A DNA stretch of 64,000 bases from Trichoplax adhaerens. Taxonomy: Eukaryota > Placozoa > Uniplacotomia > Trichoplacea > Trichoplacidae. A model generated the notes under the pieces. The model was given only the letters and a program-made list of their open reading frames with translations, ran no database searches and was not told where the DNA came from. Of this stretch, positions 41,181 through 62,566 are shown in pieces. How positions within the stretch are numbered: position 1 is the stretch's first letter; each line of letters begins with the position of its first letter. Made by a program: the position numbers and the translations under genes. The stretch covers positions 8,453,650 through 8,517,649 of the forward strand of contig NW_002060945.1 in NCBI RefSeq assembly GCF_000150275.1. The letters are read 5' to 3'.

Positions 41181-43015
41181 AATCTGAGCTCACTGTCCGT
41201 AGTTTCTGAAGTATCCTATGAACCACTCAACCCCTTATAGTCCTAATCTGGAGATTATGGCCAGCAAACTATCGCAATACCAATGGTAATTGATAATACT
41301 GCGCTATACTCGTATATACAGACTCAATACAGAGGTATATGAGAAAAATCACTCTTTACATGACCTCTAAAAAGACATCGTAGACTAGATCTCTTTCCGT
41401 ATGTAATAAAGTATGCTCAAAGTATTCCAACAAGAACTAGCATTTCTTGTAAAATTTCACTTCATTACATAAACTTGATTCTTCAAACTATACCAAGTGT
41501 AATGAGGTCTTAGTTAGATCAGCAAAGCTAGTACGTCTGTAAGATCAAAAAAAGCTCTATTTACCTAACGGTACCTATCTTCAGTCGACAACTGTCTAAC
41601 TTATTACAGCAAGTTCTTTGATTTACCCGATGTTACGGAGCCAAGCTCGAAATAATAAAAGCCTTGTTAGTTAAAATATCTAATATAAATTGTTGTTTGT
41701 TCCAGTAGTCTAATAAGTGTTAACGAATACTTGTTTATTGATAAGGTTAATGTCTAAGTAATTGAATACTAATACCTAAGTGTAAGGTATAATTTGTACT
41801 GAGCCTTGAGGCTCTAATTGGCACAAATAAAATTATTATTCTTAATTAGCGTTAACTTACACTGATTTATGTTAACTTCTTCCATCTAAATTCCTATACT
41901 AAACAGTGTAAGTCGCTATGTCTAAGATACTAACATATGCACCATCGGCGGAGGTCGAGCACTAAATTAGCTGTTCAGTTCCATTTTAATCATTTTTAGA
42001 TCTTTAAGACCCGTTCGAAAAGGCAATTCGTAACACCCGCATATACTCGTATTATGAATTCAATCTGAAGCTAATCTGGGTTTCACTACAAATCGCAAGA
42101 GTTGAAGAATTTGGTAACAGTGTCTTAGGTCTTCTCTATCTTGCATAGCGGTTTTAATAAAACTAGAAAATTTAAAAGCTATGCGTATGTATAATGTAAT
42201 GCATCATGTAGCTCAATATGATATATTTGCAAGTGTATGTGCGCCATGTTAGTCAACATTAATAATTATAATCTGTAATTGGATGATTGAATGAATAAGC
42301 TACGTTAATAATACTTTAAATACCAATAATCTAAAAAGCAAGTACTGTACCATAGAAAGCTACGTAATAGTAATAAATCCACAACATAATATAAATACTT
42401 TCTAACTTATAACGTGAGAACAGTTAATAGCCAACTATTCTTCGTTGATTCTTTCGCTCAGTATCGGAAATCAGGTTTGACTATGCTGCCGCAATTTCAA
42501 TTCAATCTAATGCTACCAGGTGAAGGTACATACTGTATCAATAACTCAAAATATTCAATTATCCATAATTAGCAAGATGAAAAGTTTATAGACAGTCTTA
42601 TATTTATTACAGGTTTAAAGGTAAAACATCGTATAAGTAGATTGCAAGAAACGCTCTATGTTTTATGCTATGTTAACTGACTGAATACAGGATCTTAACA
42701 CAGCATTAGCTAAGATGATCGCACTAGCATTTACTCGTTAAGATTCGTACAAGAAGCATTTTAGCAAGCTTTATTTATCATAATATTGCAAAGATGCCAC
42801 GAATAAATTATTCCTGTAGCTATTCTGACAATCGCTGCCCTAAATGTTATTTCGTAAGAAATTTTAACAACGAAATAATAAATGAATTTTAATACTTTTC
42901 CGCTTGAATTATGTACGATTGTACTGTAACTATGGACACACCTTGTCCGTTACTCCTATACCTAAGCAATTGACCATAAATGAATTATCACTATACTCTA
43001 TTCTACCTTTAATAA
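41181..43015. other. intergenic and 3' flank of gene D
   Basis: One more degenerate satellite word (CAACAAGAACTAG) lies near 41430. Otherwise nothing recognised up to the 3' end of gene D. Confidence 0.45.
42770..42775 (-). terminator. possible poly(A) signal of gene D
   Basis: AATAAA on the minus strand, about 240 bases past the gene D stop codon. Weak support, because the hexamer is frequent in this A+T-rich sequence. Confidence 0.3.
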
Positions 43016-51839
<8,824 letters not shown>

Positions 51840-53704
51840 GTTTTGAAGATTTTGAACCAATTTCTTTAGAATGTGGTGAAACTAACTTATGCTTCTGTTT
51901 AAGCAAAGTTAGTAATACGTATTTATAATGACTGATATAATGTAATTAAATATCGTAAGATCTTGTTCGGATTATGCGTAATCTACAATTTTATTAGAGG
52001 ATTTTATCGTTTTATCAGTTACCGCTTGTCTAACGCATTGTAATTAGTTCAGGAAGTTCAACCCATAGAGGTAAAATAATTTCTCACTTTAGCCCTTACA
52101 AAGGCCAAAGAGTTACTATTCAGTTTTAGTGGACTTTAAACTTTAAACTTAAATAAACAAGGAATAGACTAATGGCGCTATTAAAATATCATGCAGCATG
52201 GATGACTTACAAAATATCGCCAGCATGTTATTATAATTGCAATTAATTCCAGAAATGCACCATTGATTCACTTTCCATATATATAAACTGATAATTTTTC
52301 AAGCGTACCGTAGCCAAGTAAGAAAAGATAATACTTATTTTGCGAAAGCAACGCCTGTAATAGCATGGAATTAATATGGTCGTAGGTGATCACTGCGTCT
52401 ATGAAACTCTGTATAAACATGAATATTCATAGCCAATCCAATCTTTCTACAATGCATGCCAGGGTCCACTTATAAGGTGTAATATAACCCCCCAAAATAC
52501 GATAGTATGTTTCGGTTGTGTACATCTACGTAAATCATTGACGCAAACTAAAATCGGATCATAAAATCTGAAAGAGACTAACTAGAACTAATGCATAAAA
52601 TTCGCCTAGATATTATGGCTAAGGTTGTATATTGTAGTTGAATTTAATCACATGGAAATGGTTCAATACTGCAATTCTTATACTGTATAATATTTCGTAG
52701 CATGGCTGTTAATCTTTCCATGAGGCAAAGTAGAAGAAATACCGCACCAAGGTCAGGATAAGCGTGATGAGGTCACCAGTATGTATTCCATAGTACCGTA
52801 GTCATTGCAATCAATAGTAAAGCAAAAGGTTAAGCAATCTTTCCGCAATCAATAATTTCTTTGTTTATGTAACACAGCAGTACTTGTTTGCCAGTTTACA
52901 CCTAAAATAGGGTTGAAAAAGAGACTACAGACTATAAGCATGGATAATTAGAAGAAAATTACTCTAGTAATCCATGTTGTAAGTAATACGATTGAATGCT
53001 TGTCGTTGCATCTCTAGTATGCGCGTAGAGCAAAGGCCAAAGTATAATGATGTATAACTCGGCAACGTAATGCAGCACTGCAGTTGATTACCATTACTGT
53101 ACTTGAGTTAATGGTAACGAATGAAAATTTTTATCAAAATGTAGCACCCTATATTAGCTAGTCCTTTGTATTCCCACTCACTTGATGAAAAAATTGACAG
53201 CTTTGATACATGCTTCGTCTCTGTTATCATGCAGAGTAATAAATTATATTTACAGAATAGGATTATAGGATAGCGGACAACCTCACGTAAGTAAGTCCTT
53301 AACGACAGCTCCATCCTACTACCAATGAAATAATTATCTTATCATGATAGTTGTCTCAAGAATATTTTAACGTATTCCTAATGACACGATGAGAAGTCGA
53401 CGACTTTTTATGCGTCCACTGTTTCTCTAAGTGTAATGTAGATTAACTAATTATTATACTCGTATACGCAATAAAGTGTATCAGAACCAGCTCATGTGTT
53501 CAAGGATATAAAGTAAAAATATTATAAAGCTGTTCGTTAGTCGTATCTGATTGAGAAAATCGCGACCTCGGTACCAGTTATTTTTAAAATGAATTATCCA
53601 TACATCTAAGTGGAAGTATAAGCAAATTCACACATTCTGTTCAATTGAATGGACGTCGCATTGGAAACAAATTGACAGCTTATGCGAATTATTATTGTAG
53701 GATT
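51840..53704. other. intergenic between divergent gene D and VPS41
   Basis: No exon or RNA gene recognised. The gene D promoter should lie in the left part. A 68-codon minus-strand frame at 53108-53314 has no recognisable motif. Confidence 0.45.
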
Positions 53705-54236
53705 GTAGATGTAGTAGATACAATGTAAATGAGCAAAGTACTCGTAGATAGTTCCGTCTCATAATGACAAGCAAAGACTATTACGAAAATTCTTCAGAAT
53801 GGAATGATAATTAATAATCTTATATAAAATAATTAATATATCTCTGCTGGTACCGGATGGTCTTATTGATGAGGATAGTAGACGTAGTAGTTACAATGTA
53901 AATGAGCAAAGTACTCGTAGATAGCTCCGTCTCATAATGACAAGCAAAGACTATTACGAAAATTCCTCAGATTGGAATAATAATCAATAGTCTTATATAA
54001 AATAATTAATATATCTCTGCTGGTACCGGATGGTCTTATTGATGAGGATAGTAGACGTAGCAGTTACAATGTAAATGAGCAAAGTACTCGTAGATAGCTC
54101 CGTCTCATAATGGCAAGCAAAGACTATTACGAAAATTCCTCAGATTGGAATAATAATTAATAGTCTTATATAAAATAATCCCAATAAAATAATTAATATA
54201 TCTCTGCTGGTACCGGATGTCTTATTGATTAGGATA
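53705..54236. repeat. 173-bp tandem repeat, three copies
   Basis: Units start with GTAGA(T/C)GTAG at 53705, 53878 and 54051. The first two are 173 bp each and differ at few positions. The third is about 186 bp because of an insertion near 54170-54190. Each unit contains TCTCTGCTGGTACCGGATG. The array ends about 245 bp before the VPS41 start codon. Confidence 0.95.
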
Positions 54237-54264
54237 TACCTTATCGTTTATGTTGATGACCAGT

Positions 54265-54294
54265 CGAAACCGTACACGAAACCGTACACGAAAC
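54265..54294. repeat. 12-bp repeat, 2.5 copies
   Basis: CGAAACCGTACA occurs twice in tandem plus half a copy, between the 173-bp array and the GTACA repeat. Confidence 0.85.
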
Positions 54295-54342
54295 AAGTGC
54301 CACTGCCTGTCCTACAATACACTGTTATACAGTACTTACTTT

Positions 54343-54421
54343 CCGTACTGTACAGTACTGTACTGTACACTATGCAGTATGTACAGTACAGTACAGTACA
54401 GTACAGTACAGTACTGTACGG
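54343..54421. repeat. palindromic GTACA/TACTG pentanucleotide repeat
   Basis: A left block of TACTG-type words and a right block of about six and a half GTACA units (54381-54413) are near-complementary. The region can fold into a long imperfect hairpin, 60-140 bases before the VPS41 ATG. It also creates spurious open frames on the plus strand. Confidence 0.9.
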
Positions 54422-54481
54422 TACAATACAAGTGTGTGTACTGTACTGTCGATTTTCCGATTGACAGTCTCTGATTTGATC

Positions 54482-57400
54482 ATGGCGGACAACCCCCAGA
54501 CCTTAGCTATCTCGGAGATGGAGGTATAAAACTATTTCTATTCCTATTCTTCCTATCATAATATAGCCTACTCTAGAATGGTTCATATTTAAATGACGCT
54601 ATTGCATTGATGCCTGTACTGTATTTTATGCATCCATGGCTGAATAGACAGTTCAAATCAGTCATGTTGTAAATACAGTACTGTTGTGATCATAGGAAAG
54701 TACAAGCACGTCGACAAAAATGAATCCCAATCCCGTGATATAACTTGTGATATCGCTGTCATCATGAGCCGATCAGTATATTTGCACTACAGCTTACGGC
54801 GCAACATTACTCGTATAAATTCAACTCCGCATTGTTGTTAATCCACTGAAAGTACCCTTTGTAGTGTCGGTGATCTTCACTCAGTTGAGCCGATGACCGT
54901 TGCAAAACATAGCTAAGAATAACGTAATGAGCATAGTTTCAAGTAAGAGAGTAATAACATACTACTCACTTCAATCTAATTTACAAATTCACATCGCTCT
55001 CAGATATTGAATTTCACTTATCAATGACTGATTTTGTCACTGAAACAACAACTAGCAAAGATCCTCAATCTTGAATACACAATATTTGAGTTTTCGGCTA
55101 ATTCAATATACTGTACTTGATGCAAAATTTTATTTTAATGTCTAGTCTTTCTGCAATCATATAGAATTGATTGAATCTATATAATTCTATTCTCTATATC
55201 GTAACAGGACGAAAATGACGATCGAGGTAATATCTCGCAGAGGAATAATAACGAAGGTGATGATGAATATGAAGACGATGAAGATGAAGATGAAGATGAA
55301 GATGAACCTTTGTTCAAGTACTCTCAATTGGGCAACGAATTTCTTAATATTATGAAGGATAGAGCGACAACTTGCTTTGCTGTTCATACAAAGGTAACAA
55401 ATCAAAATCTACTATTTAGTTTTATATCAGCCTCGATATGATATCGGTTGAATTAAGCATGTCTTATTTGGACCCAAACAGTTTTTAGCTATTGGTACCG
55501 ATTTTGGCACTGTATTTGTGCTCGATTCCATGGGTAACTGTATTGCAAAGTATGATAATGTTGTAAGTATAAAATATGACATTATATTAGCAGACTGTTT
55601 CTATAACTTCTTTTATTATAAAACTATTGCTTAGAAAGTGATAATGCGTAGAATTAACTTCCAGATCGTTCATGAGATTGCTACAGTAAATTTTTATCAT
55701 CATCAATGTCTGATGTTGCTTTTATTTGGGATCATTTTAAGCATGGTGGTGCAATTCGCGACATTAGTATTGACACCTATGGGGAAGTCATAGGTAGCTG
55801 TTCTGATGATGGAAAGGTACTGTCAGAATTGTTATCAGCATGATTTACAAATAAACAATGAGAGATTAACGAGTAACAAAAAACTGTAAAACATACGAAA
55901 GTTAACGAAATATATCCACAATTGATTATTTCATGTGTAGAAATTAACTGAATCGTCTTTGTATTCAATCATAGATCTCAATTATCACGGTTTTCTCGCC
56001 AAAAAGCCCTGTAGTCCTGTCTTTCGATCGTCCTACAAAGGTAGAATAACTACCCATTACATGAGTCACATCGGGTTGCATTGAGTTACTAGGTACGTGT
56101 ATTATACAGCCATCACTTTTCTTGGTTTCGTTTATAGACATTAGCACTAGCTCCAAATTTTGCCCGTTTGAAATCTAAAACCTATGTCATTGGTCATGGT
56201 GACAGAGTAAGAAGTGTTTGCAGATATTCTTATTTCAATAATAGCTTAATTCTAGCTCGTTGAAATGGTTAATCGGTGGGGTGTCTTTTAGCTATCTCTA
56301 GTATCTGCTGATTGGCTGGGACGAAATAAATTTCAAGCTATTGATGGTGGTGAAGGCACAGTAACTAATGTTCGATGGAGAGATCGTTTTATCGTGTGGT
56401 CTAATAGCGCAGTAAGGGACTTAGTACTACTTGAGTGATGACGAGTACGATCATGTATTGTTATCGTCACCTTATATTTTATACTTTATCGTGATCTGAA
56501 AATCTAATTGAAATGCTCTAATTGTGCAAATCTTTCATCTTTTAGTTCCTGGTCAAAGTATACGACACCTTAGCTAGAGGATTAATCTCAATTATTCAAA
56601 GACCTACGACAAATGAGTGCGTTTACTCTTCCTGTTATGACATACGTATAAAATGGCAGTTGCTTCGTTGCAATTTAGCTTTACTAAACAAACCCTTAAT
56701 TAATCCTAATTTCAAATAGCTTTAGACCCGAGCTCTATCCTACGATTATCAACTGGATCAATGACCGTAGGTTTGTTGTAGGTTCGATAGACTCTGTCAA
56801 GGTGAGAAGTTAACGTTTTATACTGTATATATAAAATTATAACCTAGCGTAAAGTGGCTTACATCGTAACGTTACCCAAGTTAGCGGGCTAGACTGATCA
56901 TTAAACCACCATTACATACTTTCCGTACATTACGTGTATAGATTTGTGCAATAAAGGAACAAACAGAATCTCATAAACCTCAGATGCTTACAACAAATAT
57001 GCCTCTTTATTTTGTGGAAATCGGTATAGCTATTTTTCTTATTAATCTATGATCTCAAGCAAACTATTGACTTTCTTGATTTGATTGTTATACACGAATA
57101 GTTTCCGTTTTCAAAGTAGCGGATGCACACTTGTGTGGATTAGTTCCATACGAAGATAAAATGGTATACATATGTTCTAAATTATCGCAATTGATTTCGT
57201 ATAGTTAAGTTGTCGTATTGTTCTATAGGCCATATTATGTTTACCAACAGAAGAAGCAGTTGAAAGAGATAGACAGGAAGCCGAGGAAGACGATGACTTA
57301 GAATGGGTTTGTGCTTTTTATTGAATATTAAAATTATATGGTATAGCTTATGGGCTAAATTATAATTTCAGGACGAAGAAGATGCTAGAAGGCCTCAGTT

Positions 57401-60400
57401 ACGAATCATTGGTGATTTATATGCTCCCAAAAAGAAAGAAGAACATTCTAATTCATTACCCATTCAAAATTTTCGAAAGTATAGATGTTTCGATTATTCC
57501 TTAGGTACTTACTGACTGATAAACGTGTCGGATTACAGTATCATCGATTTAATTGATGATTTTTGAAGTATGCTTTCTTACCGGGTTTTTAAAATGACTC
57601 CGCTGAGCCAGTCTATGTAAATTTAATGTTGTATAGTGAGGGATGAATGCGAATCACAACTCTTCATAGTCACTCCAAAAGATATCATCATTGCCAAGGT
57701 AGAGATTATGCTACGCAATTAACATTTTGTTCTTGTGCGTCAAAGAGTTCATGAAAAAAATATTTTACTATTGATTGTATATTTCAAACTTTGTATTTTA
57801 ATTTTAGCCCAGAGACCAAGATGATCATATAGACTGGTTAATTATGCATGAAAATTTTGAGGTATAAATACGTTTAAGAACGAATAGTTACGAACGAAAT
57901 AGAATTATATGTTATAACCTATTCTTTGATATTAATTATTTCGTTTATCAGTTTCGCTCTAAGCTGGTTTATATTTATTAGGAGGCTTTGGCTCTTACTG
58001 AAAAGTTAAGACTTCAAAGACACTCCGTGAAGGTGTGTGTGTTTGAGAATTAATTTCATGCAATTTTTCATTTATCGCGAATTTAAAAATTCACTATGCC
58101 ATTTCTCTATTATTTCACAGAGTGTTGGAGTCAAATTTGTCCATTACTTAATTACTTCTAAGAATTACAAAGCTGCAGCCATGTAAGTTTGCTACACTGT
58201 TCCGTATAAGTCTACCTGCTTATTAAATAGTAATTAATACCTAATTTGTGTTATAGTAAATCAGTCAAATACATGGGCAATGACAAAAACGCATGGGAAG
58301 AGTTAATTGAAAAGTTTAAGCTTGCTCAAAAACTTAAAGTATGCCACTAAATAAGTTCTTTCCAATAATTCCTTTTTTTTTAATATAACATTTGCATTGT
58401 ATAGTAATTACAATGATTCTTTTGGATAGGAAATTAGTTTTTATGTTCCTACTGGTTCATTCAGACTAGATCAGTATGTTTATGAGCTTATCCTTGATGA
58501 TTATTTAAAAACTGATATAGAGGTGAGACGAAAGTAATAAGTAAAAATTTAAAACATTTATTTGTATATTGTTTGTCAGTAATGGAGTATTCTCTTTCAA
58601 TTAGGGATTTTATTCGTTGATAAAGACTTGGCCAAAAGATTTGTACGATTTTGAAACTATAGTTACGGCCGTGAATGTAAATGATAAGTTGTTGTCTACA
58701 TGACTTTCGATTAATTTATATGATTTTGCTAGAGAGACTTTTATGTTAATTTATTTGTTATTAATAGAGAGAAGTATCTGTAGCACTACAGAAGCTTACA
58801 ACGCTAAACCAGCAATTGTCACAAAGTGAAGATCAAATAATAGATTCCAACCAGGATAATTCACCCAAGAGCGCAAATTTGCAACAATATAGAACAATGT
58901 TGCAAAAGCAAAGACTTGATACAGCGAAACAACTAAGAAGCATGCGAGCTGCCTTGGCAATATTGTTAGAAATTTTAAGATTCATATCTTAGAAATTTTA
59001 TTTCTTTAAGCTAATACATACCATTTCTTACAGATACTGCCAAGAAGGACAGTATGAAGACGCCATAGGAACATACTTAGAGTAAAGATTATCATTATTA
59101 ACTACTTTTGCATAATTAAAGTATCAGCCTTATGACAATTTGCAATCTTTTACAGTCTTGGGCATGAAGATGTATTCGACCTTATCGATAAATATAATTT
59201 ATACGAAACCGTCTTGAAACATATTCCAAGATTAATGCAACTACAGGAAGTTGTAAGTATAGGAATTAATATGTAGATTGACTTTATTTCTTTAAATTTT
59301 TTTCGACATACCTAATAATGTAAATTTTTTAGAGAGCTATGAAGATGCTTGTAGAAAATACAGATAAAATGCAGGTAGGAAATTCAAATCTTAATTACAA
59401 AATTTATTATCAATTTTAATATTTGTTAAAGATATATTTATTACACTACCACTGACGTTGCTTTTTCAGATTGGAGTAGTTGTTAAAATGTTAGATCAAC
59501 TGAAACATTTACAACTTGCGGTAAGGATTCAAAGAGTTGACGAATTAATTGAAATAAATATTTGAGTTATAGGAATTTCATATTTAAAGTTTTTTATTTG
59601 TGATAAACATTTTTTATATGTGTAACAGTATCTAGATAAGCTATTTGAAAAAGATCCCAATATTGCCAAGGATCATCATGAATTACAGGTATCTGTGATG
59701 TCTAATTATAGATGATAAAAGTTATCAAAAATTTTTAAGACTATAAACTATTTCTATTTCGTAGGTTGAACTATATGCAGAGTATGAGCCAAAAAAGCTA
59801 TTACACTTTCTCAAGAAAAGTACCAGCTATTCTCTGAAAAAGGTATGACTTGTCTCGATTCTACTTTATGATGTATTGTCATATGAAAAATTACTGTCAA
59901 TTGCACCTTAGATTTACGATGACCATTGCTGTTTTACTTTAATAGGCGTATACGATATGCAAGGAACGGAAGTTCTTTCAGGAGTTGGTATTCCTATTAG
60001 GTACTACTTATCGGTGTAAATTACGTAATGGGACTATGTTTTCTTAAAGATCAAACTATCTAGAAATCTTGTATACTGAAAGATGTTGTAACGATACTAC
60101 CCCACTATCATAGATCGAATGGGAAATTCTAAGGAAGCTCTAACTATTATTGTATCAGAACTTCATGATATCGATTACGTAAGTTATCTAAATATTAGAC
60201 GATGTTATTCTTCTTGCAATTTAACTCATACAGCAATTGGAATTGATTTAAAGGCCATCGAATTTTCGAAAGAAAAAGATGAAGAGGAGCTCTGGCAGCA
60301 ACTAGTAGAATATTCAATGGACAAACCACGTTAGATGATGCATTGTACTAGCTTATTTATAGCAGCTTTATTGCTGGTACTGATTGAAAGTATTTATAAT

Positions 60401-61496
60401 AATTACCACATATAGATTTTATCACAAGCCTTTTGCATAACGTTGGAAGCCATATAAATCCAGTCATGATAATTGAAGTAAGTCTTAACATAAATTTTAG
60501 AATTACAGTATTAAGCATATTGCGTTGAAATATTGTCAATTGTTTATTTTTTACTAAATCGATACCTACGATCATGTAGAAGATACCATCCGGACTACAA
60601 ATACCAGGACTAAGGGATTCGTTAGTGAAAATCTTGCAGGATTACAAACTTCAGGTGAATCGGTTCTATTTATACTGTATGGGTAATTTAGAATTGAGTT
60701 AAACTGGATTTATGTTTTGTAACACAGATTTCCTTACAAGAGGGTTGTAAGAAAATTTTAGTTAATGATAGGTAAGGATGTTTACTCGTAGATTACTGCT
60801 GAAACTATCGTACTCTCTTTATTTGGTTAATAACCTGATGGAAATCGTTAATGGCCTTTCTTCAGAGTAGGTTTATTAATGCATACTTGAACATTTTTAG
60901 TGTATTACTATTTGATAAATTAACGAAGACACAACGGAGAGGATTCTACACTGACGGTATGTAATAGTATATATTTGAGCGATATTTAGCATTATAAAAA
61001 GAGCGCTCAAAAGATGGAACATTGATGTTGTCCAACTTTGTCATTCTGATTTTACTCTAAATTTTTATTTTAGAATTTACTAAATGTCCGAATTGTCAAA
61101 GGAGCCTGCTTTTAAGTATGTTTACCTCGCATAACGAGTTTATAATCTTTCATCACAAGTCATTGCTTAAATTTTGCCTATAAAGGAATTTAAGTTCTCA
61201 ACATCGGTCTAAATCACTTGTACGTCAATTAAAGTTATCTCGTAATATCTTAGATCAACGTATGGACGATGATGTTGTTATGTTTTTTTGCCGACATGCT
61301 TATCATAAAGATTGCTTACCCGCTCGTGAAAATGTAAGTGCTACATATATCTAATCTTACGTTAACTTTACAATCAATATTTAATTTTTTCTTTTCTGCA
61401 TTAAAACATTTATTTGTACTTCTTACGCAGGAGTATTCTTGCCAATTATGTTCGAATGCGAAATCTTACAGAAAAAGAAGGATTAAAAAAATTTAG
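54482..61496 (+). CDS. VPS41: VPS41, HOPS complex subunit
   Basis: HOPS tethering subunit for late endosome/vacuole/lysosome fusion and AP-3 traffic. 37 exons, about 970 residues: 54482-54523, 55208-55393, 55482-55562, 55742-55816, 55975-56040, 56138-56206, 56292-56411, 56546-56616, 56720-56801, 56942-57023, 57102-57163, 57229-57306, 57372-57504, 57637-57698, 57808-57861, 57982-58032, 58121-58182, 58257-58338, 58430-58522, 58605-58676, 58768-58964, 59034-59081, 59156-59252, 59333-59374, 59470-59520, 59629-59688, 59765-59842, 59946-60000, 60114-60178, 60254-60329, 60416-60477, 60580-60654, 60728-60771, 60868-60956, 61074-61119, 61195-61333, 61431-61496. Order: acidic N-terminus, propeller segments, PRDQDDHIDWL, clathrin-heavy-chain-like repeat region, then QEGCKKILV and a RING-H2 finger (CPNC, CRHAYHKDC, CQLC). 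Longer than the roughly 850-residue animal norm because of acidic and Gln/Ser-rich inserts. The 61119/61195 junction is the least certain. Confidence 0.96.
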
Positions 61497-62566
61497 GACC
61501 CACTGTAAAATAATTGTAATAACTAGTTCAACATTTGTTGTTGAATTATTGTTATAATATGTATATCACTTTATGTATTTTGTGCTAAGATATACCAACG
61601 GGCAGTATCTGTATCGAACAACTGAAACTACTGGAGAATTCGTTTTAACGCTAGAAGTTATGTGTCAGATTCGATTACAAGTAGTAAATTTAAAATTGAC
61701 ATCTGATTTATTTCTTGTCAGCCGTCCAATGTGCTATACATTAAAAGTTTATACTCGTATAAAAAACTGAACAGGATTTCACTCTACGTTTGTTTGTATT
61801 TCGACTACAATGTTAAATAGTGCTTTCTATGATACTAATTGTATGGCATTATGTAATTAAATTGTCACTGAAATAAAAATCTAGATAAAAATTTTCTAGG
61901 TAGTACTTATCAAATGCATAAAAAATATCATGGACAACTGCAAAAAGATCTTACTACAAAGTCTAGGATGCCTCTCCTATTACTCCACGAAAATACTTAT
62001 TTGTTATTTTACGTAATATTATGCCAGGTTTTATCATCAGATGACATTAGCGGCAACTGTACCGTAGTTAATATGAATAGTTTATACCAAAAGGAGATTT
62101 CCAATTCCTTTCTTCTCTTGTTTTGCTGTCCTTAATACTTAATGTGGTGACCCATTGGCCAAATACACTTTACTGGACTTTACATGACTGATTCGTACTT
62201 CATTGAACAACTATGTACTGTACTAAGCCAATATAAATGTAAAGTTAAAGAGTATCCTTATAAATACATTCCAAGTGTAATGAATCACAGAGTGGCGAAC
62301 TTTGGATTTCTCTACAAACTCCGTGGTGTAGACCATAGATGAGACACTCCGAAAATTGAATTAAAAAGAGATAGGAAATAAAATCAAGATAAGGTATCAT
62401 TATAAATCGCCAAGCTCTCTCTTCCTATATTATAATTAATTGTAGTCTCGAAACATGCTGGCCAGATACATCTTGTTTATACAGTGAACTACTTAGAGGA
62501 ATCACTTACCAACCAAATCTATTTCTCTCTATCGGATAATCTGAATGTAAAAGTACATGTGAACCG
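61497..62566. other. 3' flank of VPS41 and intergenic
   Basis: Contains the VPS41 3' untranslated region. The 65-, 73- and 62-codon plus-strand frames here have no recognisable features and no splice context. Confidence 0.5.
61872..61877 (+). terminator. possible poly(A) signal of VPS41
   Basis: AATAAA about 375 bases after the VPS41 stop codon. Position is plausible; other A-rich hexamers nearby could serve instead. Confidence 0.4.

Noticed and set aside
53705-54236. Regular direct repeats considered as a CRISPR array
   Set aside because: The whole 173-bp unit repeats with no unique spacers, and the genome is eukaryotic.
54225-54474. Two overlapping plus-strand frames rich in Tyr/Val/Leu
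   Set aside because: Translation of the GTACA pentanucleotide repeat; not a gene.
55187-55405. 72-codon minus-strand frame with Phe/Ile repeats
   Set aside because: Antisense of the acidic Asp/Glu exon of VPS41.
58965-59033. AT-AC (U12-type) intron in VPS41, because ATATCTTAG follows the longer reading of exon 21
   Set aside because: It would put the next exon out of frame. The ATT|GTTAGA donor at 58964 gives the correct frame and matches the family.
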